Shown here piece by piece: positions 1 to 5,578 of a stretch of DNA of 6,503 nucleotides (position 1 is the stretch's first letter; every line of letters begins with the position of its first letter). This DNA is from JBCDBY01 sp039182715 (GTDB lineage Bacteria > Planctomycetota > PLA2). Below the pieces are notes generated by a model that saw nothing but the letters and a program-made list of their open reading frames with translations, was not told the origin of the DNA and did no database searches. A program made the translations under genes and the position numbers. The DNA lies in contig JBCDBY010000267.1 in NCBI GenBank assembly GCA_039182715.1, forward strand, positions 1 through 6,503, written 5' to 3'.

Positions 1-55
1 CCTCGCGCTCCTCGTCGGTCAGATCGAGCGGTTCCAGCTTGCGTCCACGAGCCAT
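1..55 (-). CDS. IS630-family transposase, N-terminal fragment
   Basis: Read on the minus strand from the ATG at 53-55, the visible peptide is MARGRKLEPLDLTDEERE, after which the window ends. This matches the usual opening of IS630-family transposases: a basic MxRGRK start, then an LxLTDEER segment leading into the first helix-turn-helix of the DNA-binding region. The catalytic DDE domain is not in view. The start is well supported by an AAGGAGG Shine-Dalgarno sequence (61-67 on the plus strand as CCTCCTT) five bases upstream. The enzyme would cut and paste the element at TA sites. Whether the full gene is intact cannot be judged. A stand-alone helix-turn-helix protein with the same N-terminus is the alternative. 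Confidence 0.65.
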   Translation of the reverse strand, partial: MARGRKLEPLDLTDEERE

Positions 56-126
56 CGCGACCTCCTTCTTACAGGAGAACGCTCCCAGTCGACAATATGT
101 TCAATTATTTCTGGCGCAGGACACTA
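1..126 (-). mobile_element. Partial IS630-type insertion sequence (one end only)
   Basis: The window opens inside an insertion sequence. It shows the transposase start at 55, a strong ribosome site at 61-67, then a relatively AT-rich stretch (about 95-126) that reads on the minus strand as TAGTGTCCTGCGCCAGAAAT. The order of outer end, short leader and transposase fits an IS630/Tc1-like element. This family inserts at TA dinucleotides, and the TA at 125-126 is the likely junction with host DNA. The family call rests on the transposase N-terminus. The exact boundary is inferred, because the other end and its matching inverted repeat lie outside the window. The element's far part being missing is consistent with an assembly broken at a multicopy repeat. 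Confidence 0.6.
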
Positions 127-240
127 GCCTGCATCATTCATGACCGCGCGGGTTCTGGCCGGTCCGGATCGCCGTCCCTTGCCTCGGCTTTCGGCGCGGG
201 TATTGCTTTCCCGGGCCCACACGGTCACGCAGGAAGCGGG

Positions 241-906
241 CTATCCCACCTGAAAGGTGTCCAGGTTGATCGTGAAGTCGCTGCTCAGCGGCTCCCCGTT
301 GAAGTCGACGAAGTAGCGAGCGATGGAGCCCTCGAAGCTGATCTGCCCCTCGATCACGTCGCCGTTCGCTCGTTCGGTTCGGAAAAACGAGAAGCCGTCG
401 GCGGTATAGTCGCCGAGATCGGCAATGAAGACATCCGCCTGGATGCTCTGGACGACGGTATCGCAGTCGACCCCATCGCCGAGCGTTCCGATCACGGTGC
501 TGCGGATCCGAATCGAGGACTCGCCCAAGCGCGTGACTGTCCACGTGCCCGAGCCGAGCCGGGTCCACTCGACCGTGAAGCTCTCGTCGACTGCCAGTCC
601 ATCCGAGAGATCGCCGGCAACAACTCGCCCGGTCACCTGCGAGATGTTGCCGCCGCCCAGATCCACGTCGACCGTAAAGGCGCCCGTCCCGTCGTCGTAG
701 GCAAGCTCGACCGGCCGCGGCAACTGCGAGACGCCCTCTCCCACGATGATCAGGCCGGTCAAGACCTGCTCCAGTTCTTGCAGATCGGCGACCAGGCAGT
801 CGACCGCCTCCTGTTGCGAGGCGGTCAGGGAGGTTCCGCCTCCACCCCCGCAGCCAACGCACATCCAAACCACCAACGCCAAGCTGATCGGACGCAAACC
901 ACGCAT
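241..906 (-). CDS. Putative secreted lipoprotein, paralogue of the 2144-2812 product
   Basis: This encodes a 221-residue protein of unknown function. Residues 1-18 form a lipoprotein signal peptide (basic MRGLRP, hydrophobic core, then CVGC), so Cys19 is the likely lipidated residue. Cysteine at the -3 lipobox position is unusual. A glycine linker follows. The mature part is acidic and rich in beta-type alternation. Cys37 and Cys148 are the only mature-domain cysteines besides the lipidated one, and both are conserved in the paralogue at 2144-2812, so a disulphide is plausible. Shared blocks include QxEAxxC near 32-37, DxGTG at 71-75, LGGG at 83-86, DLxDGxAxxESF at 99-110 and a C-terminal FxIxLDxF. 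The frame is open upstream to 1302, but the start at 906 is chosen for its AGGAGGTG ribosome site and because the signal peptide must be N-terminal. No clear terminator is visible between its stop and the IS element (127-240). I recognise no named family. Confidence 0.8.
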   Translation of the reverse strand: MRGLRPISLALVVWMCVGCGGGGGTSLTASQQEAVDCLVADLQELEQVLTGLIIVGEGVSQLPRPVELAYDDGTGAFTVDVDLGGGNISQVTGRVVAGDLSDGLAVDESFTVEWTRLGSGTWTVTRLGESSIRIRSTVIGTLGDGVDCDTVVQSIQADVFIADLGDYTADGFSFFRTERANGDVIEGQISFEGSIARYFVDFNGEPLSSDFTINLDTFQVG

Positions 907-910
907 TTCG

Positions 911-918
911 CACCTCCT
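911..918 (-). promoter_or_regulatory. Ribosome binding site deciding the lipoprotein start
   Basis: On the minus strand this reads AGGAGGTG, four bases before the ATG at 904-906. It is the strongest Shine-Dalgarno match near this gene. It fixes the start directly before the signal peptide rather than at the in-frame ATG at 1302, which would bury the lipobox in the middle of the protein. Confidence 0.75.
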
Positions 919-1331
919 CGGCGTCCGGCCATCGAACGCCGCAAACTTGTTTTCGCACAACGGCGTCGAGAAGATGTGAACTTTCGATGAGCACGCTTCC
1001 TCGACCAGCCGTACAGGATCCGGCCGCATCGGCATCATCGATGCCAGACCGGCCAGCCGCTGTCGTGCCCCATCCAACTCCAGGCGAAGATCAGGATTGC
1101 GATACGCAAGCGCGCCAAGAGTCACGCTCTCCCGTCGTGCGGTCGCACCGAGCTGTCCGTGCGGCATGCGCGCAAGCGCCTCGTCGTCCGGATGGAAGCC
1201 CTGCGCGAGCAGAAAGGCGCGGGGCGACGAGTCGCCGACGGACTCGACGTGCTCCCCGTCGAGCTGGACGATGCCGGTGAGTCCGATGTCCCTCCGCCCC
1301 ATCCGTCGCCCACTTCGCCGGGAGGACGCGC

Positions 1332-1337
1332 TACAGT
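1332..1337 (+). promoter_or_regulatory. Possible -10 element close to the sigma-factor start
   Basis: TACAGT lies nine bases before the ATG at 1347. The sigma gene has no Shine-Dalgarno sequence at normal distance, since the nearest purine run (about 1320-1325) is some 20 bases away. A -10 hexamer this close would start transcription within two or three bases of the ATG, giving a leaderless or nearly leaderless mRNA. No good -35 box is seen at the usual spacing, so this is tentative. Confidence 0.3.
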
Positions 1338-1346
1338 GCGGTCCGC

Positions 1347-1934
1347 ATGGATCGGGATCGGACGGAGCGGCTCGCGGGCCGCGCGGCGAACGACGATGAA
1401 CGCGCCTTCGAGCTGCTCGTCGAGCGCGTATTGCCGCGGCTGCAGGTCTGGATCTCGCTGCGCATGGGTGCCGTGCTGCGCGGGCGCGTCGCGCCGGAGG
1501 ACGCGCTGCAGGAAACGCTTATCGAAGCACACCGCAGTCTGGACCGTTTTCAGGACCAGGGACCGGGCTCGTTCCAGCGCTGGATCTTCTCCGTGGCGGA
1601 AAACCGGCTTCGCGATCTGCACAAGTTTCATACCGCGCAGCGGCGCGCGCCGGACCGCGAAGAGCCCCACGAGACGGAGATCGCCTTCGCCCGCCGCGTC
1701 ACCGCGCAGACCTCACCGAGTTCGAACGCGGCGCGGCACGAATCGATCACGCGACTCGTCGCCGGCATCGGCGCGCTCGGGGACGACGAGCGCGAGATCG
1801 TCATCCTGCGCGCGCTCGAAGAGCGGACCTACGACGACATCGCGGCCCGCCTCGCACGCCCTCGCGCCTCCGTCATTACGACCTACGGCCGGGCGCTGCG
1901 GACCCTGAAACGCGATCTCGCCGCCCTCGACTAG
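1347..1934 (+). CDS. ECF-type sigma-70 family RNA polymerase sigma factor
   Basis: This 195-residue protein has the two-domain plan of extracytoplasmic-function sigma factors, which bind core RNA polymerase and redirect it to a small set of promoters. Region 2 spans about 17-100. It includes AFELLVERVLPRLQVWI, the core-binding EDALQETLIEAHRSLDRF (51-68, equivalent to the DxxQe(t/v)F helix) and the -10 recognition helix SFQRWIFSVAENRLRD (75-90). A charged linker (100-130) leads to region 4 (about 135-190) with the helix-turn-helix LEERTYDDIAARLARPRASV, which contacts the -35 box. Regions 1 and 3 are absent, as expected, and the length is typical. There is no anti-sigma gene downstream, where a repeat element and a convergent gene follow. 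The divergent lipoprotein gene and its convergent paralogue are candidate targets by position only. I cannot assign it to a numbered ECF group. Confidence 0.9.
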   Translation: MDRDRTERLAGRAANDDERAFELLVERVLPRLQVWISLRMGAVLRGRVAPEDALQETLIEAHRSLDRFQDQGPGSFQRWIFSVAENRLRDLHKFHTAQRRAPDREEPHETEIAFARRVTAQTSPSSNAARHESITRLVAGIGALGDDEREIVILRALEERTYDDIAARLARPRASVITTYGRALRTLKRDLAALD

Positions 1935-1945
1935 GGGCCGGAATC

Positions 1946-2108
1946 GGAGTTCTCGAGTCATCAGTTCTCAGTTGTCAGTGACCAGTCGGCAATCCGTCAC
2001 CGGATCGACGCTCCTTCCGACTGACGACTGAGAACTGACGACTGAGAACTGACGACTGAGAACTGACGACTGAGAACTGACGACTGAGAACTGACGACTG
2101 AAAACTCC
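1946..2108. repeat. Palindromic repeat element between convergent genes
   Basis: The left arm at 1946-1979 (GGAGTTCTCGAG then TCATCAGTTCTCAGTTGTCA) is the reverse complement of the right arm at 2076-2108 (ending GACGACTGAAAACTCC) with about three mismatches and one single-base gap. A second, perfect 7-bp inverted pair lies inside it (CAGTCGG at 1983-1989 with CCGACTG at 2017-2023). The left arm can also pair with any of the tandem units at 2021-2104, so several alternative hairpins are possible. The element fills most of the gap between the sigma-factor stop (1934) and the stop of the 2144-2812 gene. It could therefore act as a two-way terminator, or be a small dispersed repeat of the REP/MITE kind. 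No protein is encoded in it. Confidence 0.75.
2021..2104 (+). repeat. Tandem array: six 14-bp (twelve 7-bp) units
   Basis: The 14-bp unit CTGACGACTGAGAA occurs six times head to tail without spacers. The first five copies are identical and the sixth ends AAAA instead of GAGAA-type sequence. Each unit is two related heptamers, CTGACGA and CTGAGAA, so the array is really (CTGAnnA) repeated twelve times. It resembles the short tandemly repeated heptamers found between genes in some cyanobacteria and other bacteria. Perfect identity of the copies suggests recent expansion by replication slippage, and copy number probably varies among strains. Confidence 0.95.
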
Positions 2109-2143
2109 TACCCGCCGTGTCGATCGGGCCCCGACTCGGATCC

Positions 2144-2812
2144 CTAGGGAATCGCCTCGAACTCGTCGAGGTCGATCCGGAACCGCTGCGTCTCTCCCAT
2201 GAACATCGCCTCGACATCGGCGATGCTGGTGCCGTCGAACGTGATCGTCCCCGTCGCGGTCTCGCCGCCGGCCACCTGCGCGGTGAAGTCGATCGTTCCG
2301 GTGACCACGAGATCGCCGACGACCGTCGGATCGATCATCACGTCGACGGTCACCGCGGTGGTGCAGTTCACGCCGCTCTGCACGGTGCCGGTCCCCTGCA
2401 ATCGGATCTCCGTCGCGCTGTTGTTGGAGACCTGAAAGGTCCCGTTGCCAAGCGCGGTCCAGGTCGCCTGGAACGACTCGCCGATCGCGAACCCGTCCGT
2501 CAGGTCGTCGCCCGTCACCGTCCCCGTGATCGACCGGGTGCCTCCGCCCAGCAGGGCCGCGATGATCGAGTAGTTCCCCGTGCCCGGATCGAACGTGATG
2601 TTCGAGGGCAGCGGCGCGATGCCGAGCCCCTCGGCGAGCTGGATGAGCCCCACCGCCACGTCTTCGAGGTCATCGAGGTTGAAGACGATGCACTCCGCCG
2701 CCTGTTCCTCCTGCGGCGTGAATCCCAGCCCGTTGCCCTCGTCATCGCCGCCCCCGCCGCACGCGACGAGGACGAGTCCCACCACCACACCGATTCCGAT
2801 CGCTCTCACCAT
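2144..2812 (-). CDS. Putative secreted lipoprotein, paralogue of the 241-906 product
   Basis: This 222-residue protein of unknown function has a textbook lipoprotein signal: a short basic start (MVRA), a hydrophobic core, then the lipobox LVAC, with Cys18 as the lipidated residue. A Gly/Asp-rich linker follows (residues 19-30). The mature domain aligns end to end with the lipoprotein at 241-906: conserved Cys41 and Cys150 (109 apart here, 111 there), DPGTG at 75-79, LGGG at 88-91, DLTDGFAIGESF at 103-114 and FRIDLDEF at 211-218. The alternating hydrophobic/polar pattern and many Thr/Gly residues suggest a beta-sandwich or beta-barrel-like fold exposed in the periplasm or at the surface. The start at 2812 has AAAGGTG (2820-2826) seven bases upstream. 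It lies 47 bp downstream of cysS on the same strand and may be read through from it, though a functional link to CysS is unlikely. No named family is recognised. Confidence 0.85.
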   Translation of the reverse strand: MVRAIGIGVVVGLVLVACGGGGDDEGNGLGFTPQEEQAAECIVFNLDDLEDVAVGLIQLAEGLGIAPLPSNITFDPGTGNYSIIAALLGGGTRSITGTVTGDDLTDGFAIGESFQATWTALGNGTFQVSNNSATEIRLQGTGTVQSGVNCTTAVTVDVMIDPTVVGDLVVTGTIDFTAQVAGGETATGTITFDGTSIADVEAMFMGETQRFRIDLDEFEAIP

Positions 2813-2859
2813 GGATGTTCACCTTTCATCCTGTTGAGAGAGAAACGGGCCGACGGTGG

Positions 2860-4275
2860 CTAGGTTTTTTTCCAGCGGGTGCCCTGCGGCGTGTCGACCA
2901 GCTCGATGCCGCGCGCGAGAAGGTCGTCCCGGATGCGATCCGAGGTGGCGAAGTCCTTGTTCGCCCGCGCCTCGTTGCGCTGCGCGATGAGCTCCTCGAC
3001 GTCGTCGTCGATGGCCGCCGGCGCGGGGTCGAGGATGTCGAGCACCACGTTGAACCCCTGCATGGTCTCGACGACGCGCTCCGCATCGGCGCGTCCCGGC
3101 TCGGCGCGGTTGACCGCCGTCATGAGTTCGTGCATCGCCGCGAACGCCGCGGACGTATTGAGGTCGTCGCGCAGCGCGGCGTCGAATTGCTCCCTCGCCT
3201 TCGCGATCGCATCCGCAACCGCGGGTTGATCCGGCCCCTCGGGCCGCTCCGGCATGAGGTAGTGGACGAAGTTGTTGACGCCCTTGCGCGCGCTCTTCGC
3301 CTCGTCGAGCAGGTCGAGCGTGAAGGGCAGCGGCGCGCGGTAGTGCTGCTTCAGCATCAGGTAGCGCAGGTCGCGGCCGTCGTAGTCGAGCTCGTGCAGC
3401 TCCGGCACGGTGTAGGCCTTGCCGGCGCGCTTCGCCATCTTCTTGCCGCCGATCTCCAGCCAGCCGCAGTGCATCCAGAGGTTCACGAACGTCTTGCCGG
3501 TGACCGACTCGCTCTGCGCGATCTCGCACTCGTGGTGCGGGAACTTGTTGTCGGGTCCGCCGGTGTGGATGTCGAGCGTGTCGCCCAGCAGGGTGCGCGA
3601 CATCGCGGAGCATTCGATGTGCCAGCCGGGAAAGCCCGAACCCCACGGCGAGTCCCACTGCATGAGATGTTTCGGGTCGTGCTTCCAGAGCGCGAAGTCG
3701 TGCGGTGAGCGCTTGTCGGTGCGGTCCTCGACGCGACCGGACGCTCCTTCCGTGAGCTGGTCGATCGTGTTGCCGGAGAGCGCGCCGTACTCCGGGAAGG
3801 TCTCGAGCGCGAAGTAGACGTTGCCGTCCACCTCGTACGCGTGTCCCTTCGCGATGAGTTCCTCGATCATCTCGATCATCTGCGGGACGAAGTCGGTCGC
3901 GCGCGGATAGGAGTGCGCCGGCTGGATGAAGAGCGCCTTCAGGTCCTCGTGGAAGGTGTCCTCCGCCTCGCGCGCGATCTGCCACGGGTCGAGATTGCGA
4001 CGCTTCGCTTCCTTCTGCAGCTTGTCCTCGCCCTGCGCATCGGCGACGTCGTCCTCGGTGAGGTGGCCGACGTCGGTGATGTTCATGATCTGGTGCACGT
4101 CGTACCCGAAGTGCTCGAGCGTGCGGCGCAGGAGGTCGGCGAAGACGAAGGCGCGGAAGTTGCCGATGTGCTGGCGCTTGTAGACCGTGGGTCCGCAGTT
4201 GTACATGCGGACCTTGCCCTCCTCGAGCGGGGTGAAGTCCTCGACCTGCTTGGTCAGGCTGTTGAACAACCTCAT
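2860..4275 (-). CDS. cysS: Cysteine--tRNA ligase (cysteinyl-tRNA synthetase)
   Basis: This cytoplasmic class I aminoacyl-tRNA synthetase joins cysteine to tRNA-Cys using ATP. At 471 residues it has the normal family length. The catalytic Rossmann domain opens with MYNCGPTVYKRQHIGN, which holds the HIGH signature (HIGN, 36-39) and the zinc ligand Cys27. The other expected zinc ligands are Cys222 (WHIECSAMS), His247 and Glu251 (FPHHECEIAQSE). NITDVGHLTEDD (65-76) and TGGPDNKFPHHE (238-249) are also diagnostic. The KMSKS loop is KMAKR (279-283), a departure from consensus. The C-terminal part (about 320-471) is the helical DALR-type anticodon-binding region ending near RNEARANKDFATSDRIRDDL. Translation is probably coupled to ispF: the start ATG overlaps the ispF stop in ATGA, and a GAGGA ribosome site (4282-4286) sits inside the last ispF codons. 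The frame is open upstream of 4275, but that part overlaps ispF and ispD in other frames and is not coding. Confidence 0.97.
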   Translation of the reverse strand: MRLFNSLTKQVEDFTPLEEGKVRMYNCGPTVYKRQHIGNFRAFVFADLLRRTLEHFGYDVHQIMNITDVGHLTEDDVADAQGEDKLQKEAKRRNLDPWQIAREAEDTFHEDLKALFIQPAHSYPRATDFVPQMIEMIEELIAKGHAYEVDGNVYFALETFPEYGALSGNTIDQLTEGASGRVEDRTDKRSPHDFALWKHDPKHLMQWDSPWGSGFPGWHIECSAMSRTLLGDTLDIHTGGPDNKFPHHECEIAQSESVTGKTFVNLWMHCGWLEIGGKKMAKRAGKAYTVPELHELDYDGRDLRYLMLKQHYRAPLPFTLDLLDEAKSARKGVNNFVHYLMPERPEGPDQPAVADAIAKAREQFDAALRDDLNTSAAFAAMHELMTAVNRAEPGRADAERVVETMQGFNVVLDILDPAPAAIDDDVEELIAQRNEARANKDFATSDRIRDDLLARGIELVDTPQGTRWKKT

Positions 4276-4742
4276 GCGGATTCCTCGATCAGGGCGACCG
4301 CCTTGCAAGCGATCGCCTTGCCTTCGCCGATCGGGCCGAGGCCCTCCATCGTGGTGAACTTGAGCCCGACCGCGCCGACGTCGAGCCCGAGGACCTCCGC
4401 GATGCGCGTGCGCATGGCGGCGCGATGCGGGCCGAGCTTGGGCCGCTCGGCGAGCACCATCGCGTCGACGTTGACGATGCGACCGGGGACGTGGCGGAGC
4501 GCCTCCCGAAGCAGGAGGGCAGAGTCGGCGTCCTTGTGCTGCGGGTCGTCGTCGGGAAAGAGCGCGCCGATGTCGAGATCGGTGCCGGCGGCGCCGAGCA
4601 GCGCGTCGGTGATCGCGTGCAGCACGCAGTCGGCATCGCTGTGGCCGATCAGCCCGGGGCTGCCGGGGATCTCCACGCCGCCGAGTACGAGCGGTCGCTC
4701 CGCGCCGAGGCGGTGCAGGTCGAAGCCGATGCCGACACGCAT
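4272..4742 (-). CDS. ispF: 2-C-methyl-D-erythritol 2,4-cyclodiphosphate synthase
   Basis: IspF is the fifth enzyme of the MEP pathway to isoprenoids. It converts CDP-methylerythritol 2-phosphate to the cyclic diphosphate with release of CMP, as a homotrimer with active sites between subunits. The 156-residue length is standard. The metal ligands are visible as Asp8 and His10 in VGIGFDLHR and His42 in the helix after GHSDAD (33-38). DIGALFPDDDP (57-67) and the substrate loop with KFTTMEGLGPIGEGKAI (128-144) complete the signature; the usual ATTTE is varied to FTTME. The ATG at 4742 gives the canonical N-terminus, but no ribosome site is at normal distance (GGGAGG ends about 13 bases upstream). 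A -10-like TAGCAT six bases before the ATG suggests leaderless transcription. It overlaps cysS by four bases and diverges from ispD, which acts two steps earlier in the same pathway. Confidence 0.97.
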   Translation of the reverse strand: MRVGIGFDLHRLGAERPLVLGGVEIPGSPGLIGHSDADCVLHAITDALLGAAGTDLDIGALFPDDDPQHKDADSALLLREALRHVPGRIVNVDAMVLAERPKLGPHRAAMRTRIAEVLGLDVGAVGLKFTTMEGLGPIGEGKAIACKAVALIEESA

Positions 4743-4765
4743 GCCGGAATGCTACCCTCCCGGCC
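4743..4765. promoter_or_regulatory. Candidate bidirectional leaderless promoter of ispF and ispD
   Basis: Only 23 bp separate the two divergent start codons. On the plus strand TACCCT (4753-4758) ends seven bases before the ispD ATG. On the minus strand TAGCAT (plus-strand ATGCTA, 4749-4754) ends six bases before the ispF ATG. The two hexamers share the TA at 4753-4754. Transcription starting about seven bases past each -10 would begin at or next to each ATG. The TAnnnT-then-6-to-7-bases-then-ATG arrangement is the pattern known for leaderless bacterial genes. No clear -35 boxes were found, and they would have to lie inside the opposite coding region. Confidence 0.45.
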
Positions 4766-5386
4766 ATGGATCGAACCGGTGTGGTGCTGGTCGCCGCGGG
4801 CCGCGGGGAACGCTTCGGACGACCGAAGGCGTTCGTGGAGCTGGGCGGCCGGACGCTCCTGGCGCGCGCAGCGGCCGCGTTCGAAGCGTACGCCGCGCGG
4901 GTGGCGGTGCTGCCCGATGCCGCATTCGAGCTGGACGGATGGACGGTCGTGGCGGGCGGCGCACGACGCCGCGACTCGGTCGCCGCGGGGCTCGCCGCGC
5001 TCCCGCCGACGATCGATACGATCCTCGTCCACGACTGTGCACGCGCCCTGATCCCGGCGGAGGTCGTGGCCCGTGTGGTCGAGGCGGCGCGCACCCATGA
5101 CTGCGTCATCCCGGTGGTCCCCGTCGTCGACACGATCAAGCGCGTCGACGGCGTCCGCGTCGAGGAGACGCTCGATCGCGCGCACCTGGTCGCCGTGCAA
5201 ACGCCCCAGGCCTTCCGCCGCTCCCTGCTGGAACGCGCGCTGGCGGCGTTCCCGGAGGACGCGACGGACGAGGCGGGCCTCGTCGAGCGGCTGGGAGAAG
5301 CAGTCCACACCGTCGAGGGCGCCCCCCGCAACCTCAAGATCACCCATCCCGACGATCTCCGCCTCGCGGAGGCTCTTTTAACCTAG
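4766..5386 (+). CDS. ispD: 2-C-methyl-D-erythritol 4-phosphate cytidylyltransferase
   Basis: IspD transfers CMP from CTP to methylerythritol 4-phosphate, the third step of the MEP pathway, and works as a cytoplasmic dimer. At 206 residues it is somewhat shorter than the usual 225-240. The nucleotide-binding loop is AAGRGERFGRPKAF (10-23), with Arg16 and Lys21 as the likely catalytic pair; this loop is about two residues shorter than in E. coli IspD. Further signatures are GGARRRDSV (64-72), VHDCARAL (88-95, where most members have HDAARP), TIK (123-125), QTPQAF (145-150), DATDEAGLVE (165-174) and NLKITHPDDL (189-198), with Lys191 as the conserved substrate-contact lysine. The ATG at 4766 is the only sensible start, because the protein must begin just before the VVLVAAG strand. 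No Shine-Dalgarno is present (see the 4743-4765 entry). The gene ends in a hairpin at 5395-5418, so it is probably a single-gene transcript. Confidence 0.96.
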   Translation: MDRTGVVLVAAGRGERFGRPKAFVELGGRTLLARAAAAFEAYAARVAVLPDAAFELDGWTVVAGGARRRDSVAAGLAALPPTIDTILVHDCARALIPAEVVARVVEAARTHDCVIPVVPVVDTIKRVDGVRVEETLDRAHLVAVQTPQAFRRSLLERALAAFPEDATDEAGLVERLGEAVHTVEGAPRNLKITHPDDLRLAEALLT

Positions 5387-5394
5387 TGCGGGCC

Positions 5395-5418
5395 GGGTGC
5401 GGAACTCATTCCGCACCT
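5395..5418 (+). terminator. Hairpin after ispD, likely transcription terminator
   Basis: GGTGCGGAA (5396-5404), loop CTCA (5405-5408) and TTCCGCACC (5409-5417) form a perfect 9-bp stem, extendable by a G-T pair (5395/5418). It begins nine bases after the ispD stop codon. There is no T-run after the stem (next bases TCTGCC), so it is not a classic intrinsic terminator. It may be a weak or factor-assisted terminator or a 3'-end stabilising hairpin. Confidence 0.55.
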
Positions 5419-5526
5419 CTGCCGACGTAACCGCATCCTGAAAAAGCACTTACGACGATTCCCTGATGGAAGAGGTGCATCAGGAGGAGGGGCTTCGGCT
5501 TTCGGTCGCCGGCGCTCGGCGTGCCT

Positions 5527-5556
5527 CTGAAACACCCGGCCATCCTGCGGCATAAT
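5527..5556 (+). promoter_or_regulatory. Candidate sigma-70-like promoter for the HEAT-repeat gene
   Basis: CTGAAA (5527-5532) matches four of six bases of TTGACA, and CATAAT (5551-5556) matches five of six of TATAAT, with an 18-bp spacer. The predicted start near 5563 gives a short leader carrying GGAGA (5570-5574) before the ATG at 5579. This placement also rules against the in-frame ATG at 5555, which overlaps the -10 box. Confidence 0.5.
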
Positions 5557-5578
5557 GTTGCACCTCACCGGAGAACCC

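Larger units (their letters stand above)
907..1346. other. 440-bp gap with an open minus frame, possible gene remnant
   Basis: This gap separates the divergent lipoprotein (906, -) and sigma factor (1347, +). No RNA gene or clear promoter pair is visible. The minus frame running into the lipoprotein is open across the whole stretch with no stop. Its distal part (about 1302 down to 1165) has almost all codons ending in G or C and reads like real protein, for example GIVQLDGEHVESVGDSSPRA followed by FLLAQGFHPDD. From about 1130 downward the codon bias fades and the peptide becomes cysteine- and methionine-rich, unlike coding sequence. This could be the eroded tail of a lost gene. The pattern of a glutamate/glycine turn, then SP, alanine and an xxxGF helix, faintly recalls the C-terminus of Lhr-type DEAD/DEAH helicases, but I would not name it on this. 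The alternative is a chance open frame in GC-rich DNA. The last part must also hold the promoters for both flanking genes. Confidence 0.3.

Noticed and set aside
97..990. 297-codon plus-strand frame across the first lipoprotein
   Set aside because: It lies antisense to a lipoprotein gene with a signal peptide, a good ribosome site and a paralogue. Its product is Arg/Asp-rich low-grade sequence with no ribosome site, typical of shadow frames in GC-rich DNA.
2021..2104. CRISPR array
   Set aside because: The 14-bp units are contiguous with no spacers between them, and no cas genes are present.
1975..2217. 80-codon minus frame with repeats of the QFSVVSSQSSVLS type
   Set aside because: This is simply the translation of the intergenic heptamer array. 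Such peptides are a known annotation artefact.
2863..2871. T-run as a terminator at the cysS end
   Set aside because: The run is A-rich in the cysS transcript, where it encodes the final Lys-Lys codons, and has no preceding hairpin. On the plus strand no gene ends here.
4276..5343. N-terminal extension of the cysS frame to 827 codons
   Set aside because: The extension overlaps ispF and antisense ispD, both certain genes, and is Ser/Arg-rich junk. CysRS begins canonically at the ATG at 4275 with a ribosome site.
5463..5483. Small inverted repeat CTGATG / CATCAG upstream of the HEAT gene
   Set aside because: A 6-bp stem with a 9-base loop is expected by chance and matches no regulator site I can name.
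5555..5578. Upstream ATG start for the HEAT-repeat protein
   Set aside because: It would place eight residues before the signal peptide, has no ribosome site and overlaps the likely -10 box. The ATG at 5579 has GGAGA at the right distance.
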